This document shows positions 1-7,039 of a stretch of DNA of 8,946 bases, one piece after another; position 1 is the first letter of the stretch, and every line of letters begins with the position of its first letter. Made by a program: the position numbers and the translations under genes. The DNA lies in NCBI GenBank assembly GCA_003565815.1, contig PXAS01000490.1, positions 1 to 8,946 of the forward strand. Direction: 5' to 3'. A model generated the notes under the pieces. The model did no database searches. It saw only the letters and a list, made by a program, of their open reading frames with translations, and had not been told where the DNA came from. The stretch comes from PVC group bacterium (lineage in GTDB: Bacteria > Verrucomicrobiota > Kiritimatiellia > SS1-B-03-39 > UBA6053).

Positions 1-1
1 A

Positions 2-78
2 TGGTGGGCGATACAGGACTCGAACCTGTGACCTCTTGCGTGTGAAGCAAGCGCTCTAACCAACTGAGCTAATCGCCC
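2..78 (-). tRNA. tRNA-Val, anticodon CAC
   Basis: The complete cloverleaf reads on the minus strand. The acceptor stem GGGCGAT pairs with ATCGCCC, followed by discriminator A and an encoded CCA end (plus-strand positions 2-4). The D-arm carries AGCTCAGTTGGTTAGAGC. The anticodon stem CTTGC/GCAAG encloses the loop TTCACAC, giving anticodon CAC, which reads the valine codon GTG. The T-arm contains the canonical GGTTCGAGTCC. All stems are intact, so this should be a functional gene. I see no duplicate of its 3' end elsewhere in the window, so nothing indicates use as an integration site on this side. Confidence 0.97.
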
Positions 79-99
79 TTTGGGGGGCTGGTGTGTAGG

Positions 100-128
100 C
101 CTATAGCCGAAACTTTTCCGCTTGGCAA
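100..128 (-). promoter_or_regulatory. Probable sigma70-type promoter of tRNA-Val
   Basis: On the minus strand, TTGCCA (positions 128-123, five of six matches to the -35 consensus) is followed after exactly 17 bases by TATAGG (105-100, four of six matches to the -10 consensus). The expected start of transcription, near position 93, leaves a leader of about 15 bases before the mature tRNA end at 78, which is typical of a tRNA gene. The boxes were found by eye and not tested. Confidence 0.6.
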
Positions 129-147
129 GTCGGTTTCATACGGAAAA
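114..147. repeat. Inverted repeat in the tRNA-Val/xylA divergent region
   Basis: TTTTCCG (114-120) and CGGAAAA (141-147) are perfect inverted copies separated by 20 bases. The spacer contains the -35 box of the tRNA promoter and a near-palindromic CTTGGCAAG (121-129). It could be a binding site that affects the tRNA promoter or xylA, or a chance structure. No run of T follows it, so it is not a convincing terminator. Confidence 0.35.
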
Positions 148-187
148 CTGTTTACGTGCGCGAAATCTTTGGTTAGGGGAAATCCTC

Positions 188-199
188 AGGACATGTCCT
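188..199. promoter_or_regulatory. Perfect 12-base palindrome, candidate operator upstream of xylA
   Basis: AGGACATGTCCT is identical to its own reverse complement. It lies 42 to 53 bases before the xylA start codon, where a dimeric regulator could bind over or just downstream of a promoter. A short direct repeat (TCCTC at 183-187 and at 196-200) overlaps it. I could not identify convincing -35/-10 boxes for xylA nearby, so the operator role is inferred only from symmetry and position. Confidence 0.35.
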
Positions 200-241
200 C
201 GACAAACTTGATTCACAACCCCTCAACGGAGACCGCAAACC

Positions 242-1549
242 ATGGCTGATTTTTTTGATGTTCCCCAAATCCAATTCGAAGGGTCGAAATCCCGGAATCC
301 TTTGGCGTTCAAACATTACAATCCCGAGGAAACCGTCGGCGGCAAAACCATGCGCGAACATTTGCGCTTCGCCTCTCCTTTCTGGCACACCATGCGCGGC
401 ACGGGCGCGGATCCTTTCGGCGTGGGCACCATGCAGATGCCTTGGGACGACGGGTCGGACTCCATCGAAAACGCCCTTCGCCGCGTGGACGTTTTTTTTG
501 AATTCCTGAACAAGTGCCAAATCGATTTCTATTGCTGGCACGACCGGGACATCGCCCCGGAACGCGGCACCATCTCCGAATCCCACGCGGCCTTGGGCGA
601 AGTGGTGGATTATCTGGAAAAACTTCAGGCCGAACACGGCAAAAAACTGCTCTGGGGCACGGCCTGTCTGTTTGGTCACCCCCGCTACGGCCAGGGCGCG
701 GCCACTTCTCCTTATCTGGATGTCTACGCATATGCGGCCGCGCAGGTCCGCAAGGCGCTGGAATGCACGAATCGCCTCGGCGGCGAAGGCTATGTGTTCT
801 GGGGCGGGCGCGAGGGCTACAGCACCCTGATCAACACCAACATGAAAAAGGAACTGGATCATCTGGGCGCGTTCCTGCACATGGCGGTGGACTATAAAAA
901 GGAAATCGGTTTCAAGGGACCTTTTTACATCGAGCCGAAGCCCCAGGAACCCACCACCCACCAATACGACAGCGACGCGGCGGCCTGCCTGAACTTCCTG
1001 CGGGAATACGGGCTCATGGAGCACTTCAAGCTCAACCTCGAAACCAACCACGCCACCCTGGCCGGTCACACCATGCAACACGAATTGCGGGTGGCCGCGG
1101 ATGCGGGCGCGCTGGGGTCCGTGGACGCCAATGAAGGCACCGCGAACTGCGGCTGGGACACCGATGAATTCCCCACCGATCTCTACCTCACCACTTCGGT
1201 GATGTATGAAGTGCTCCGTGCGGGCGGATTCACCACCGGCGGCCTGAATTTCGATGCCAAACGCAGGCGCGATTCTTTCGAACCCCTGGATCTGTTCCAC
1301 GCCCACATCGCGGGCATGGACACTTTCGCCCGGGGCCTGAAAATCGCCCACGCCATCATTGAAGACGGACGTCTGGACGATTTCGTCACCCAACGCTACG
1401 CCACCTGGGACAGCGACCTGGGCAAAAAAGTGGAATCGGGCAAGGCCAGTCTGGCCGAATTGGAAGCCCATGCCATCGCGAAGGGCGAACCGAACATCCA
1501 ATCCGGCCGCCAGGAAATGCTGGAAGCGCTGGTGAATCAGTTCATTTAA
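242..1549 (+). CDS. xylA: Xylose isomerase (class II), EC 5.3.1.5
   Basis: This cytoplasmic TIM-barrel enzyme interconverts D-xylose and D-xylulose, the first step of the isomerase route of xylose breakdown, using two divalent metal ions. At 435 residues with the long N-terminal segment it fits class II enzymes (E. coli XylA is about 440). The catalytic pair H100/D103 lies in WHDRDIAPE. The expected metal ligands are all present: E231 (EPKPQEPT), E267 and H270 (NLETNHATLAGHT), D295 (LGSVDANEG), D306 and D308 (WDTDEF), and D338 (GGLNFDAK). These align with the known E. coli residues at an offset of one. The start at 242 is supported by GGAGA nine bases upstream and by the family-typical N-terminus. 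No xylulokinase or xylose transporter gene lies in the window, so the gene stands alone here. No disruption is visible. Confidence 0.98.
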   Translation: MADFFDVPQIQFEGSKSRNPLAFKHYNPEETVGGKTMREHLRFASPFWHTMRGTGADPFGVGTMQMPWDDGSDSIENALRRVDVFFEFLNKCQIDFYCWHDRDIAPERGTISESHAALGEVVDYLEKLQAEHGKKLLWGTACLFGHPRYGQGAATSPYLDVYAYAAAQVRKALECTNRLGGEGYVFWGGREGYSTLINTNMKKELDHLGAFLHMAVDYKKEIGFKGPFYIEPKPQEPTTHQYDSDAAACLNFLREYGLMEHFKLNLETNHATLAGHTMQHELRVAADAGALGSVDANEGTANCGWDTDEFPTDLYLTTSVMYEVLRAGGFTTGGLNFDAKRRRDSFEPLDLFHAHIAGMDTFARGLKIAHAIIEDGRLDDFVTQRYATWDSDLGKKVESGKASLAELEAHAIAKGEPNIQSGRQEMLEALVNQFI

Positions 1550-1600
1550 GGCGCTTTGATCAAGCCCTGATGCCGGGTCCATCTGCTTGAGGCTTGCCTG

Positions 1601-1624
1601 CCGCCGGCGGGTTCGAAGTTCGGG
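1601..1624. repeat. GC palindrome plus partial heptamer repeat
   Basis: CCGCCGGCGG (1601-1610) is a perfect 10-base palindrome. It is followed directly by GTTCGAA and GTTCGGG (1611-1624), two units of the same heptamer that forms the longer array at 1730-1764. It marks the left part of the repeat mosaic between xylA and the next gene. No coding sequence is apparent in 1550-1798. Confidence 0.6.
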
Positions 1625-1640
1625 TTTGCCCATCCGTTTC

Positions 1641-1720
1641 CCCCTTCGCCCCTGCCGGTGCGGAGACCGGCGCTCCCGTTTCCCTTCGCCCCTGCCGGTG
1701 CGGAGACCGGCGCTCCCGTC
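1641..1720. repeat. Two tandem copies of a 40-base hairpin-bearing repeat
   Basis: Positions 1641-1680 and 1681-1720 are tandem 40-base units sharing 38 identical bases (1642-1679 and 1682-1719). Each contains GCCGGT, a six-base loop GCGGAG, then ACCGGC: a perfect 6-bp hairpin at 1654-1671 and again at 1694-1711. A trace of an earlier copy (CCGTTTCCC) precedes the first unit. Because 40 is not a multiple of three, the copies fall in different frames on each strand, which argues against a protein repeat. The compact palindrome resembles REP-type dispersed elements, but I cannot count other copies from this window. Confidence refers to the repeat, not to any function. Confidence 0.9.
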
Positions 1721-1729
1721 TCTCTCTCG

Positions 1730-1764
1730 GTTCAACGTTCGAAGTTCGATGTTCGACGTTCACT
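1730..1764. repeat. Heptanucleotide array, GTTCGAN
   Basis: Consecutive seven-base units read GTTCAAC, GTTCGAA, GTTCGAT, GTTCGAC and a degenerate final GTTCACT. Two further units sit at 1611-1624. Three units make 21 bases, so every reading frame translates to a seven-residue repeat (for example FEVRCST or KFDVRRS), which can produce spurious ORFs across such arrays. From memory, similar arrays are frequent between genes in Verrucomicrobiota/Kiritimatiellae-type genomes; that is recollection, not a search result. Confidence 0.85.
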
Positions 1765-1800
1765 CCGCATTCCACGCACTCCGCAATCCACACTCCCCAT
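1761..1800. repeat. 16-base direct repeat abutting the glycosyltransferase start
   Basis: CACTCCGCATTCCACG (1761-1776) is followed by CACTCCGCAATCCACA (1777-1792), with 14 of 16 bases identical, and then by the shortened CACTCCCCAT (1791-1800). It continues directly from the heptamer array and ends within the ATG at 1799. No Shine-Dalgarno-like purine stretch remains between the repeat and the start codon. Confidence 0.75.
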
Positions 1801-2461
1801 GCCCCCCACCCTGCGCATCATCATCCCCGTCTATCGGGACAAACCCGCGCTTTCGCGCCTGTTGCCGCATTTGTTGCAACACTGGTCCGCGGAGGAATTG
1901 GTGGTGGTGGACGCGGGGGATGACGGGGCCGCGGACCTTGCCGAATCCATGGACGTCCACTCCCTGCGCGCCGGGACGGACCGAAAGGGACGGGCCCGGC
2001 AAATGAACGACGGCGCCCGGGCCGTGCCCGAAGCGGATGTGCTCGTGTTTCTACACGCCGACACTTTTTTGCCCCCCGAGGCCCGGGTTCAATTGGAAAG
2101 CGCCTATCGGGAGGGCGTGGTCGGCGGCGCTTTTTCACGCCGTTTTGCTTCTCCCTCCCCTTGGTTGAAATTCACCTGTGCAATCGCGGATCTGCGGGGA
2201 AAATGTTTGGGCTGGTTTTATGGAGACCAGGCCATCCATGCCCGCCGGGACGTGTTCGAGGCCCTGGGCGGCTTTCCCGAACAGGAGATCTTCGAGGATT
2301 TTGATTTCAGCCGAAACCTCAAACGGCAAGGCGAGGTGCGTCTGCTCACGCCCCCGGTGATTAGCCACGCCCGCCGTTTTGCCGCCGAAGGCGCCTGGAC
2401 GCGGTCCTGGAAAGATGCGTGGCTGACCTTGTGCCATGTGTGCAAACGCGATTGCATGTAA
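1799..2461 (+). CDS. Family 2 glycosyltransferase, TIGR04283-like (rSAM/selenodomain-associated transferase 2)
   Basis: The 220-residue product has the single GT-A fold domain of small family 2 glycosyltransferases, which move a sugar from a nucleotide sugar to an acceptor. Recognisable elements are the opening strand IIIPVY (7-12), VVVDAGDDG (36-43, replacing the more usual DGGSxDGT form), GRARQMNDGA (64-73), the metal-binding region FLHADT (84-89), GDQAIHARR (142-150) and GGFPEQEIFEDFDFSRNL (157-174), whose ED pair corresponds to the usual catalytic acid region. The GRARQMN and GDQAI blocks are typical of the TIGR04283 subgroup. The start at 1799 opens directly on the conserved first strand; a longer in-frame ATG at 1658 would translate the repeat island. 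There is no Shine-Dalgarno site. The C-terminus carries three cysteines (C212, C215, C219), which I do not recognise as a family feature. The acceptor is unknown, and none of the radical SAM partners implied by the family name is in the window. Confidence 0.88.
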   Translation: MPPTLRIIIPVYRDKPALSRLLPHLLQHWSAEELVVVDAGDDGAADLAESMDVHSLRAGTDRKGRARQMNDGARAVPEADVLVFLHADTFLPPEARVQLESAYREGVVGGAFSRRFASPSPWLKFTCAIADLRGKCLGWFYGDQAIHARRDVFEALGGFPEQEIFEDFDFSRNLKRQGEVRLLTPPVISHARRFAAEGAWTRSWKDAWLTLCHVCKRDCM

Positions 2462-2505
2462 GCTGAATCCGTGGGCTATTTGCCCAGAAGGTGTGCAACG
2501 ATAAA

Positions 2506-3840
2506 TTACTCGCCGCCGCCGGCCTGAAATAAATCCGGCAACAAGCGCCGGGTCAGGGTTCCCGTGGCCAGTCCGAGGTTGATTTCCGCGTTGCGGAGTT
2601 GCAAGCGGGTTTGGGCGGCACGCGATTCGGCGTTGAGATAATCGCGCTGGGCCTCGTTAAGCCTCAACAGGCTTTCGGTTCCGGCCCGGTGCGCGGCTTC
2701 CACGAGATCCCGATTGCGGCGGGTCAGGTCCAAGGTCCGTTCACTGATCCGCACTTGCTCGCGGGCGGCTTCCAGACGCACAAAGGCTTCCCGCAAATTC
2801 GCGCGGGCATTAAGTTCGGCCTCCCGGACCTCCTCGTTTGCCTCCCGCAACTCCGCCTCGGCCTCGCGACGGCGCTGACGGCGTCCGTCCCCGTCCCAAA
2901 GATCGAATGACAAGACCACCCCGGCGCTTTGTCCGAGATCACCGTCACCGAAATTCGGGTCGTCCTCCCTCCTCGCCTCCACGCCCCCGAACAGGGCCAC
3001 ATCCGGCCGGCGTTCCCCGCGCACGGCGCGAAGCCGTTCCTCGGCACCGGTGCGGGCGGCCCGGGCCAAGGCCAGACGCGGCAATTGGCCTTCCGCCAGG
3101 GCCCAGGCTTCTGCCCAAGCTTCTTCCCGGGTTTGCTCTCGCGCCGGTTCCATCGGCGTTCGGACTTCGGCATTTGCTTCGGCGGGCGGCGGCGCCGATT
3201 CTTCCATGCCCATCAGCGCCCCCAGGGATGCAAGCACGGACGCCAATTCGCTTTCGGCGCCAATTCGGGCCGAGGCGGCCTGTTGCAAACGGATTTCAAA
3301 ATTCAGACTGTCGGCCAAAGCCGCCTGCCCCGCCTCTCGCCGGCGGTTGATCTCATCGAGTTGCCGTTCGTTGAAGGCTTCGTCGGCCACGGCGATGCGC
3401 ACCGATTCGCGCGCGGTTTTGGCGGCAAAATAGGAACGGGCCACGGCGGCCACCAGTTCTTCCCGGACGAGGGTTTGGGAAACGCGGGCCGCCGCTTCTC
3501 CGGCCTCAGCCGCGCGCAGACGTCCGCGGCGTTCCCCGCCGTCATACAGCAACCAGCGGGCCTGCACCCCGGCGTTGAATTGATCGGCGGATTCCGGCAT
3601 GCCCGGAATCATGGCCGCTTCGGTGTCGCTGTAGCGGATGTGGGTGCCGCCGGCCTCGAGACTGATCCGGGGACGATACGCGGCCCGCGATTGTTGGTAG
3701 CGGGCTTCGGCCTGCTCCAGCCGTGCCCGGGCGACCGCTTCGCTGGGGTTGTCCCGCAAGGCGGCCGCGAGGGCCTCCTCCAAGGTCAAGCCCCGGACGT
3801 TTCCGGCGGCAAAAAGAATCATCAGCAGTAGGGTACGCAT
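2506..3840 (-). CDS. TolC-like outer-membrane efflux protein (OMF)
   Basis: This is the outer-membrane exit channel of a tripartite efflux pump, expected to act as a trimer spanning the outer membrane and periplasm. The 444-residue product begins with a hydrophobic signal-like segment (MRTLLLMILFAAGNVRG), followed by LTLEEALAAALRDNP, the typical start of an outer-membrane efflux protein (OEP) repeat. Two long alpha-helical OEP repeats follow, each with a diagnostic turn: WLLYDGGERRGRLRAAEA near 96-113 and SFDLWDGDGRRQRRREAEA near 311-329. There is no lipobox cysteine, so it is probably not lipid-anchored. I chose the start at 3840 over an in-frame ATG at 3945, because it opens on the signal peptide and has GGGAG ten bases upstream. 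The longer form would run about 100 bases into the pump gene. It is the last gene of the operon, one base after the pump stop codon. Confidence 0.93.
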   Translation of the reverse strand: MRTLLLMILFAAGNVRGLTLEEALAAALRDNPSEAVARARLEQAEARYQQSRAAYRPRISLEAGGTHIRYSDTEAAMIPGMPESADQFNAGVQARWLLYDGGERRGRLRAAEAGEAAARVSQTLVREELVAAVARSYFAAKTARESVRIAVADEAFNERQLDEINRRREAGQAALADSLNFEIRLQQAASARIGAESELASVLASLGALMGMEESAPPPAEANAEVRTPMEPAREQTREEAWAEAWALAEGQLPRLALARAARTGAEERLRAVRGERRPDVALFGGVEARREDDPNFGDGDLGQSAGVVLSFDLWDGDGRRQRRREAEAELREANEEVREAELNARANLREAFVRLEAAREQVRISERTLDLTRRNRDLVEAAHRAGTESLLRLNEAQRDYLNAESRAAQTRLQLRNAEINLGLATGTLTRRLLPDLFQAGGGE

Positions 3841-3841
3841 T

Positions 3842-6800
3842 TCAGAAGGTCTCCCGGGTGTTTCGAAGTCGGGCGGGTTCCACGGACGCCCGTGTTTCCG
3901 GCCATCGGCCTTTGACGAGAAAGTGAACGAACCTGCGGGCGTCATTCAACACCAACAACAGGTTGGGAATCAGCAACAGGGTCAGCAACGTGGCAAAGGC
4001 CACGCCGGCGGCAATGGAGAGCGCCATGGGGATGAGGAATTGTGCCTGCAGATCGGTTTCCAGAATCAACGGCGTCAGCCCGCCCACGGTACTCAGGGTG
4101 GTGAGAAACACGGCCCGGAACCTGCGTTTGCCCGCTTCGACAATGGCTTCCCGAACCCCCATGCCTTTGGCGATATTCGTGTTGTAGGCCTCGATGAGCA
4201 CGATGGCATCGTTCACCACGACCCCGGCGAGGGCCACGATCCCGAACAGGCTCATCAGGGATACCTCGACGCCGCGCAGCAAATGTCCCAGCACCGCGCC
4301 GATGACGCCGAAGGGAACGGTCAACATAATCAAGATGGGCTGGATATACGAACGGAAGATGGCGGCGATGATCACGTAAATGCCCACCAAGGCCAGGGGA
4401 AATCCGATTTGCAAGGAGGCGATGGACTCGGCGGAGTCCTGCTTTTCCCCCTGGAATTCAAAGAAAACGCCGGGATAGTCCAGATGAAGTTCGGGAAACA
4501 GTTCCTGTTCAATCCTGCGATTGATGCGTTCGGCATTGGCGATTTCCGTATTGACGTCGGCGCTGACGCTGATGATCCGCATACCGTCCACGCGGGTGAT
4601 GTCGGCATATCCGGCCCCGGTTTCAATGTCGGCCACGGCCTGGAGGGGCAATTCCCGTCCATCCGGCGTGCGGATGCGCACCTGTTGAAGATCGGACATG
4701 CGGCTGCGGTCGACGGCGGGGTAGCGAACCATGACGCGTATGTCGTCCCGTCCCCGCTGAATCCGCATGGCCTCCCCACCATAATAGGCGGTACTGATTT
4801 GGCTGCCCAAGTCCTCCACGGAAATTCCCAGGGCTTCGGCTTCGGGCCGAAGACGGAAACGGATTTCGTTGCGCCCGGGACGGTAGTCGGTTTGAATTTG
4901 GGTCACGCCTTCATACGTCGCGAGACGGCGCATGAGGTCGCGGGACGCGGCTTCCATGCGCTCGAGTTGGGTGCCGCGCACCCGGATGTCAATGGGCCGT
5001 CCGGGCGGACCCGCGTCAATCCCGGCGACATTCAGGGCATCGGCACCGGGAATGCGTCCGATTTCGGATTCCCAAATGCTGCGGATGGCGTCGGAATCCA
5101 GGTTCCGGTCATCACTTTCCACCAGCAGGATTTGCACGGAACCAATGTTGTGCCCCCCGGTGGCGTATTGGTCTCCGAGATTTTGTCCGGCCAAGCGCAT
5201 GATCTTCCGGATCGCAGGCTGCCCGCTTCGGGTTTCAATGCGGTCATTGAGCCGATGGGTGGCCTCTTCGATTTGATTCAGGGCATTGTCCGTGACTTCA
5301 AGGGGCGTTCCATCGGGAAACTCCACGCTGGCGGTGAGCAGAAAGCTGTCGAAACGGGGAAACATGGTTAATTCAATGTGCCCGCCCGCGAGGGCGCCGC
5401 CCATGAGCACGAGGATGCCGACGGCCACGCAAATGGCCACATACCGCCAGCGCAGAGCAAAGCGCAGGAAACGTTCGTAGGGGCCCTCGATGAAGCGCTC
5501 CAGCCCCTTGCCGGTGAAATCGTGCAGACGGTTGAAGCCCCGATGAAAACGTCCGCCTTCCCGACGCGCCTCGATGCCCTTCTCTCCCAAATGCGCGGGG
5601 AGCAACAGCAAACATTCCACCAACGACACCACCAAACAGGAAATCACCACCACCGGGAGAATGAAAATGAATTTCCCCATGATGCCCCCCACGAACATCA
5701 AAGGCAAAAAGGCCACCATGGTCGTGGTCACCGCCCCGAGGATGGGCAGTCCCACTTCGCTGACCCCGTTGATGGCGGCCTGCAGGGGCGATTCATCGCC
5801 GGTTTGTTGATGGCGGTAAATGGATTCGCCGACCACGATGGCATCGTCCACCACGATGCCCAGCACCATGATCAGGCCGAAAAGGGACATCATGTTGATG
5901 GACCCGCCCGTGGCCCAAAGGATCACCAGGGCGCCGGCAATGGAGATGGGCATGCCCATGCCCGCCCAGAAACTGAGCCGCATGTCCAGGAAAAGCCAGA
6001 GCAACAGAAAAACCAGCCCCAGGCCGATGCTGCCGTTCCGTACCAAGAGATTGATGCGGCCCCGGAGCATTTCCGTGGAATCAAAGACCTCCGCAAGCAC
6101 AAAACCCTCCGGCAATTGGCGGCGCTGGACTTCCAAATACCGTTGCACGGCCTCCGAGATATGGATGGCATCCTGTTGGGCGGTTTTTTTCACATAGAGA
6201 AACAGGGCGGGCACCCCGTCCACACGAGCCTTCATGCGGTCCTCCACGAACCCGTCAATCACATCCGCCACCTGCCCCAGCTTCACCACGGTGCCGTCCG
6301 TGCGGGTCAGCAAGGGAATTTGTGAAATCTCCTCCCCGGTGTATTTCCGCCCCAAGGTCCGCAACCGCACCTCCTCCAAATCATTGCGAAGCTGTCCGCC
6401 GGGAATATTGACATTGTGGCTGCGCACGATGTCCATGACCTGCCGCAAGGTCAGACCGTGCTCCCGCAGGCGGGCTTCGGAGATTTCGATGGAAATTTCA
6501 TAATCCCGGGCGCCGAAAATTTCGACCAAAGTGATTTCCGGTTCTTCCAGCAGCCCCTGTTTGGTTCGCTCCGCCCATTCTTTCATGCGGTGTTCCGGCA
6601 TGTCGCCGGAGATCGAAAGAATCACCACGATGTCTTCGAGGACAAACTCGCTGATCACCGGGTTTTCGGCGTTGACGGGGAAGGTGTTGATCGCGTCCAC
6701 CTGCAGGCGAACCCGGTCGAGCACCTTTTGCGTGTCCGCGTTTTCCATGACCGTGACCACCGCCGTGCCCACGTTTTCGCGGGCTTGGGTCAACAACTCC

Positions 6801-7036
6801 CGAATGCCCTCCTGCCCCTGCAACGCCTCCTCGATTTTGCGCAATATCCCCTCCTCGATTTCCTCGGGATCCGCCCCCGGAAACGGCACGGTAATCATGA
6901 TCCGGTCCAGCGACATCTCCGGGAACATTTCCCGGCGCATGAGATGAATGCTGAGAAACCCCAGCACAAACATCAGGAAAATGCAGATGTTGGCAAAAAC
7001 GATATTGGAAGCAAAGGCGCCGAAAAATTTGCGCAT
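3842..7036 (-). CDS. RND-family efflux transporter, inner-membrane pump (AcrB/HAE-like)
   Basis: This is the proton-driven inner-membrane component of the tripartite pump, expected to form trimers. The length of 1064 residues is normal for the family. The N-terminal membrane helix (about 10-32) leads into a periplasmic porter domain with FPGADPEEIEEGI (52-64). A block of helices follows (about 333-480), including GIVVDDAIVVGE (393-404); D397/D398 correspond to the proton-relay aspartates of AcrB transmembrane helix 4. The second half repeats the plan: helix near 532-552, porter region about 555-870, then helices about 877-1030 with FGIVALAGVVVNDAIVLIE (931-949) and LTTLSTVGGLTPL (978-990). 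The start at 7036 has GGGAGGA seven bases upstream, inside the end of the adaptor gene and three bases after its stop codon. By motif it is closer to the multidrug (HAE) pumps than to the metal pumps, but I cannot name a substrate. Confidence 0.96.
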   Translation of the reverse strand: MRKFFGAFASNIVFANICIFLMFVLGFLSIHLMRREMFPEMSLDRIMITVPFPGADPEEIEEGILRKIEEALQGQEGIRELLTQARENVGTAVVTVMENADTQKVLDRVRLQVDAINTFPVNAENPVISEFVLEDIVVILSISGDMPEHRMKEWAERTKQGLLEEPEITLVEIFGARDYEISIEISEARLREHGLTLRQVMDIVRSHNVNIPGGQLRNDLEEVRLRTLGRKYTGEEISQIPLLTRTDGTVVKLGQVADVIDGFVEDRMKARVDGVPALFLYVKKTAQQDAIHISEAVQRYLEVQRRQLPEGFVLAEVFDSTEMLRGRINLLVRNGSIGLGLVFLLLWLFLDMRLSFWAGMGMPISIAGALVILWATGGSINMMSLFGLIMVLGIVVDDAIVVGESIYRHQQTGDESPLQAAINGVSEVGLPILGAVTTTMVAFLPLMFVGGIMGKFIFILPVVVISCLVVSLVECLLLLPAHLGEKGIEARREGGRFHRGFNRLHDFTGKGLERFIEGPYERFLRFALRWRYVAICVAVGILVLMGGALAGGHIELTMFPRFDSFLLTASVEFPDGTPLEVTDNALNQIEEATHRLNDRIETRSGQPAIRKIMRLAGQNLGDQYATGGHNIGSVQILLVESDDRNLDSDAIRSIWESEIGRIPGADALNVAGIDAGPPGRPIDIRVRGTQLERMEAASRDLMRRLATYEGVTQIQTDYRPGRNEIRFRLRPEAEALGISVEDLGSQISTAYYGGEAMRIQRGRDDIRVMVRYPAVDRSRMSDLQQVRIRTPDGRELPLQAVADIETGAGYADITRVDGMRIISVSADVNTEIANAERINRRIEQELFPELHLDYPGVFFEFQGEKQDSAESIASLQIGFPLALVGIYVIIAAIFRSYIQPILIMLTVPFGVIGAVLGHLLRGVEVSLMSLFGIVALAGVVVNDAIVLIEAYNTNIAKGMGVREAIVEAGKRRFRAVFLTTLSTVGGLTPLILETDLQAQFLIPMALSIAAGVAFATLLTLLLIPNLLLVLNDARRFVHFLVKGRWPETRASVEPARLRNTRETF

Positions 7037-7039
7037 GGC

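Noticed and set aside
2..241. tRNA-Val as the attachment site of an integrated element.
   Set aside because: No second copy of the tRNA 3' end and no integrase gene are visible, and the 3' flank lies outside the window.
1561..1596. Possible xylA terminator formed by CAAGCC and GGCTTG.
   Set aside because: The 6-bp stem has a 24-base loop and no T-run after it; too weak to call.
1641..1720. Tandem 40-base repeats as a CRISPR array.
   Set aside because: The copies are directly adjacent with no unique spacers, and no cas gene is present.
173..1735. A 520-codon open frame on the minus strand opposite xylA.
   Set aside because: It is antisense to a xylose isomerase with every catalytic residue intact, its 5' end lies in the repeat island, and the translation matches no family I recognise. 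Long antisense frames are expected opposite GC-rich genes.
1658..1798. Upstream extension of the glycosyltransferase from the in-frame ATG at 1658.
   Set aside because: The extra 47 residues would be translated from the 40-base, heptamer and 16-base repeats, while the family's conserved first strand begins right after the ATG at 1799.
2472..2486. Possible bidirectional terminator between the convergent genes (TGGGC, loop TATTT, GCCCA).
   Set aside because: The stem is only 5 bp and no T-run follows on either strand, so I cannot support an intrinsic terminator.
3841..3945. Longer start for the outer-membrane channel at 3945.
   Set aside because: It would put 35 hydrophilic residues before an obvious signal peptide and overlap the pump gene by about 100 bases. 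The ATG at 3840 has a ribosome site and fits the family.
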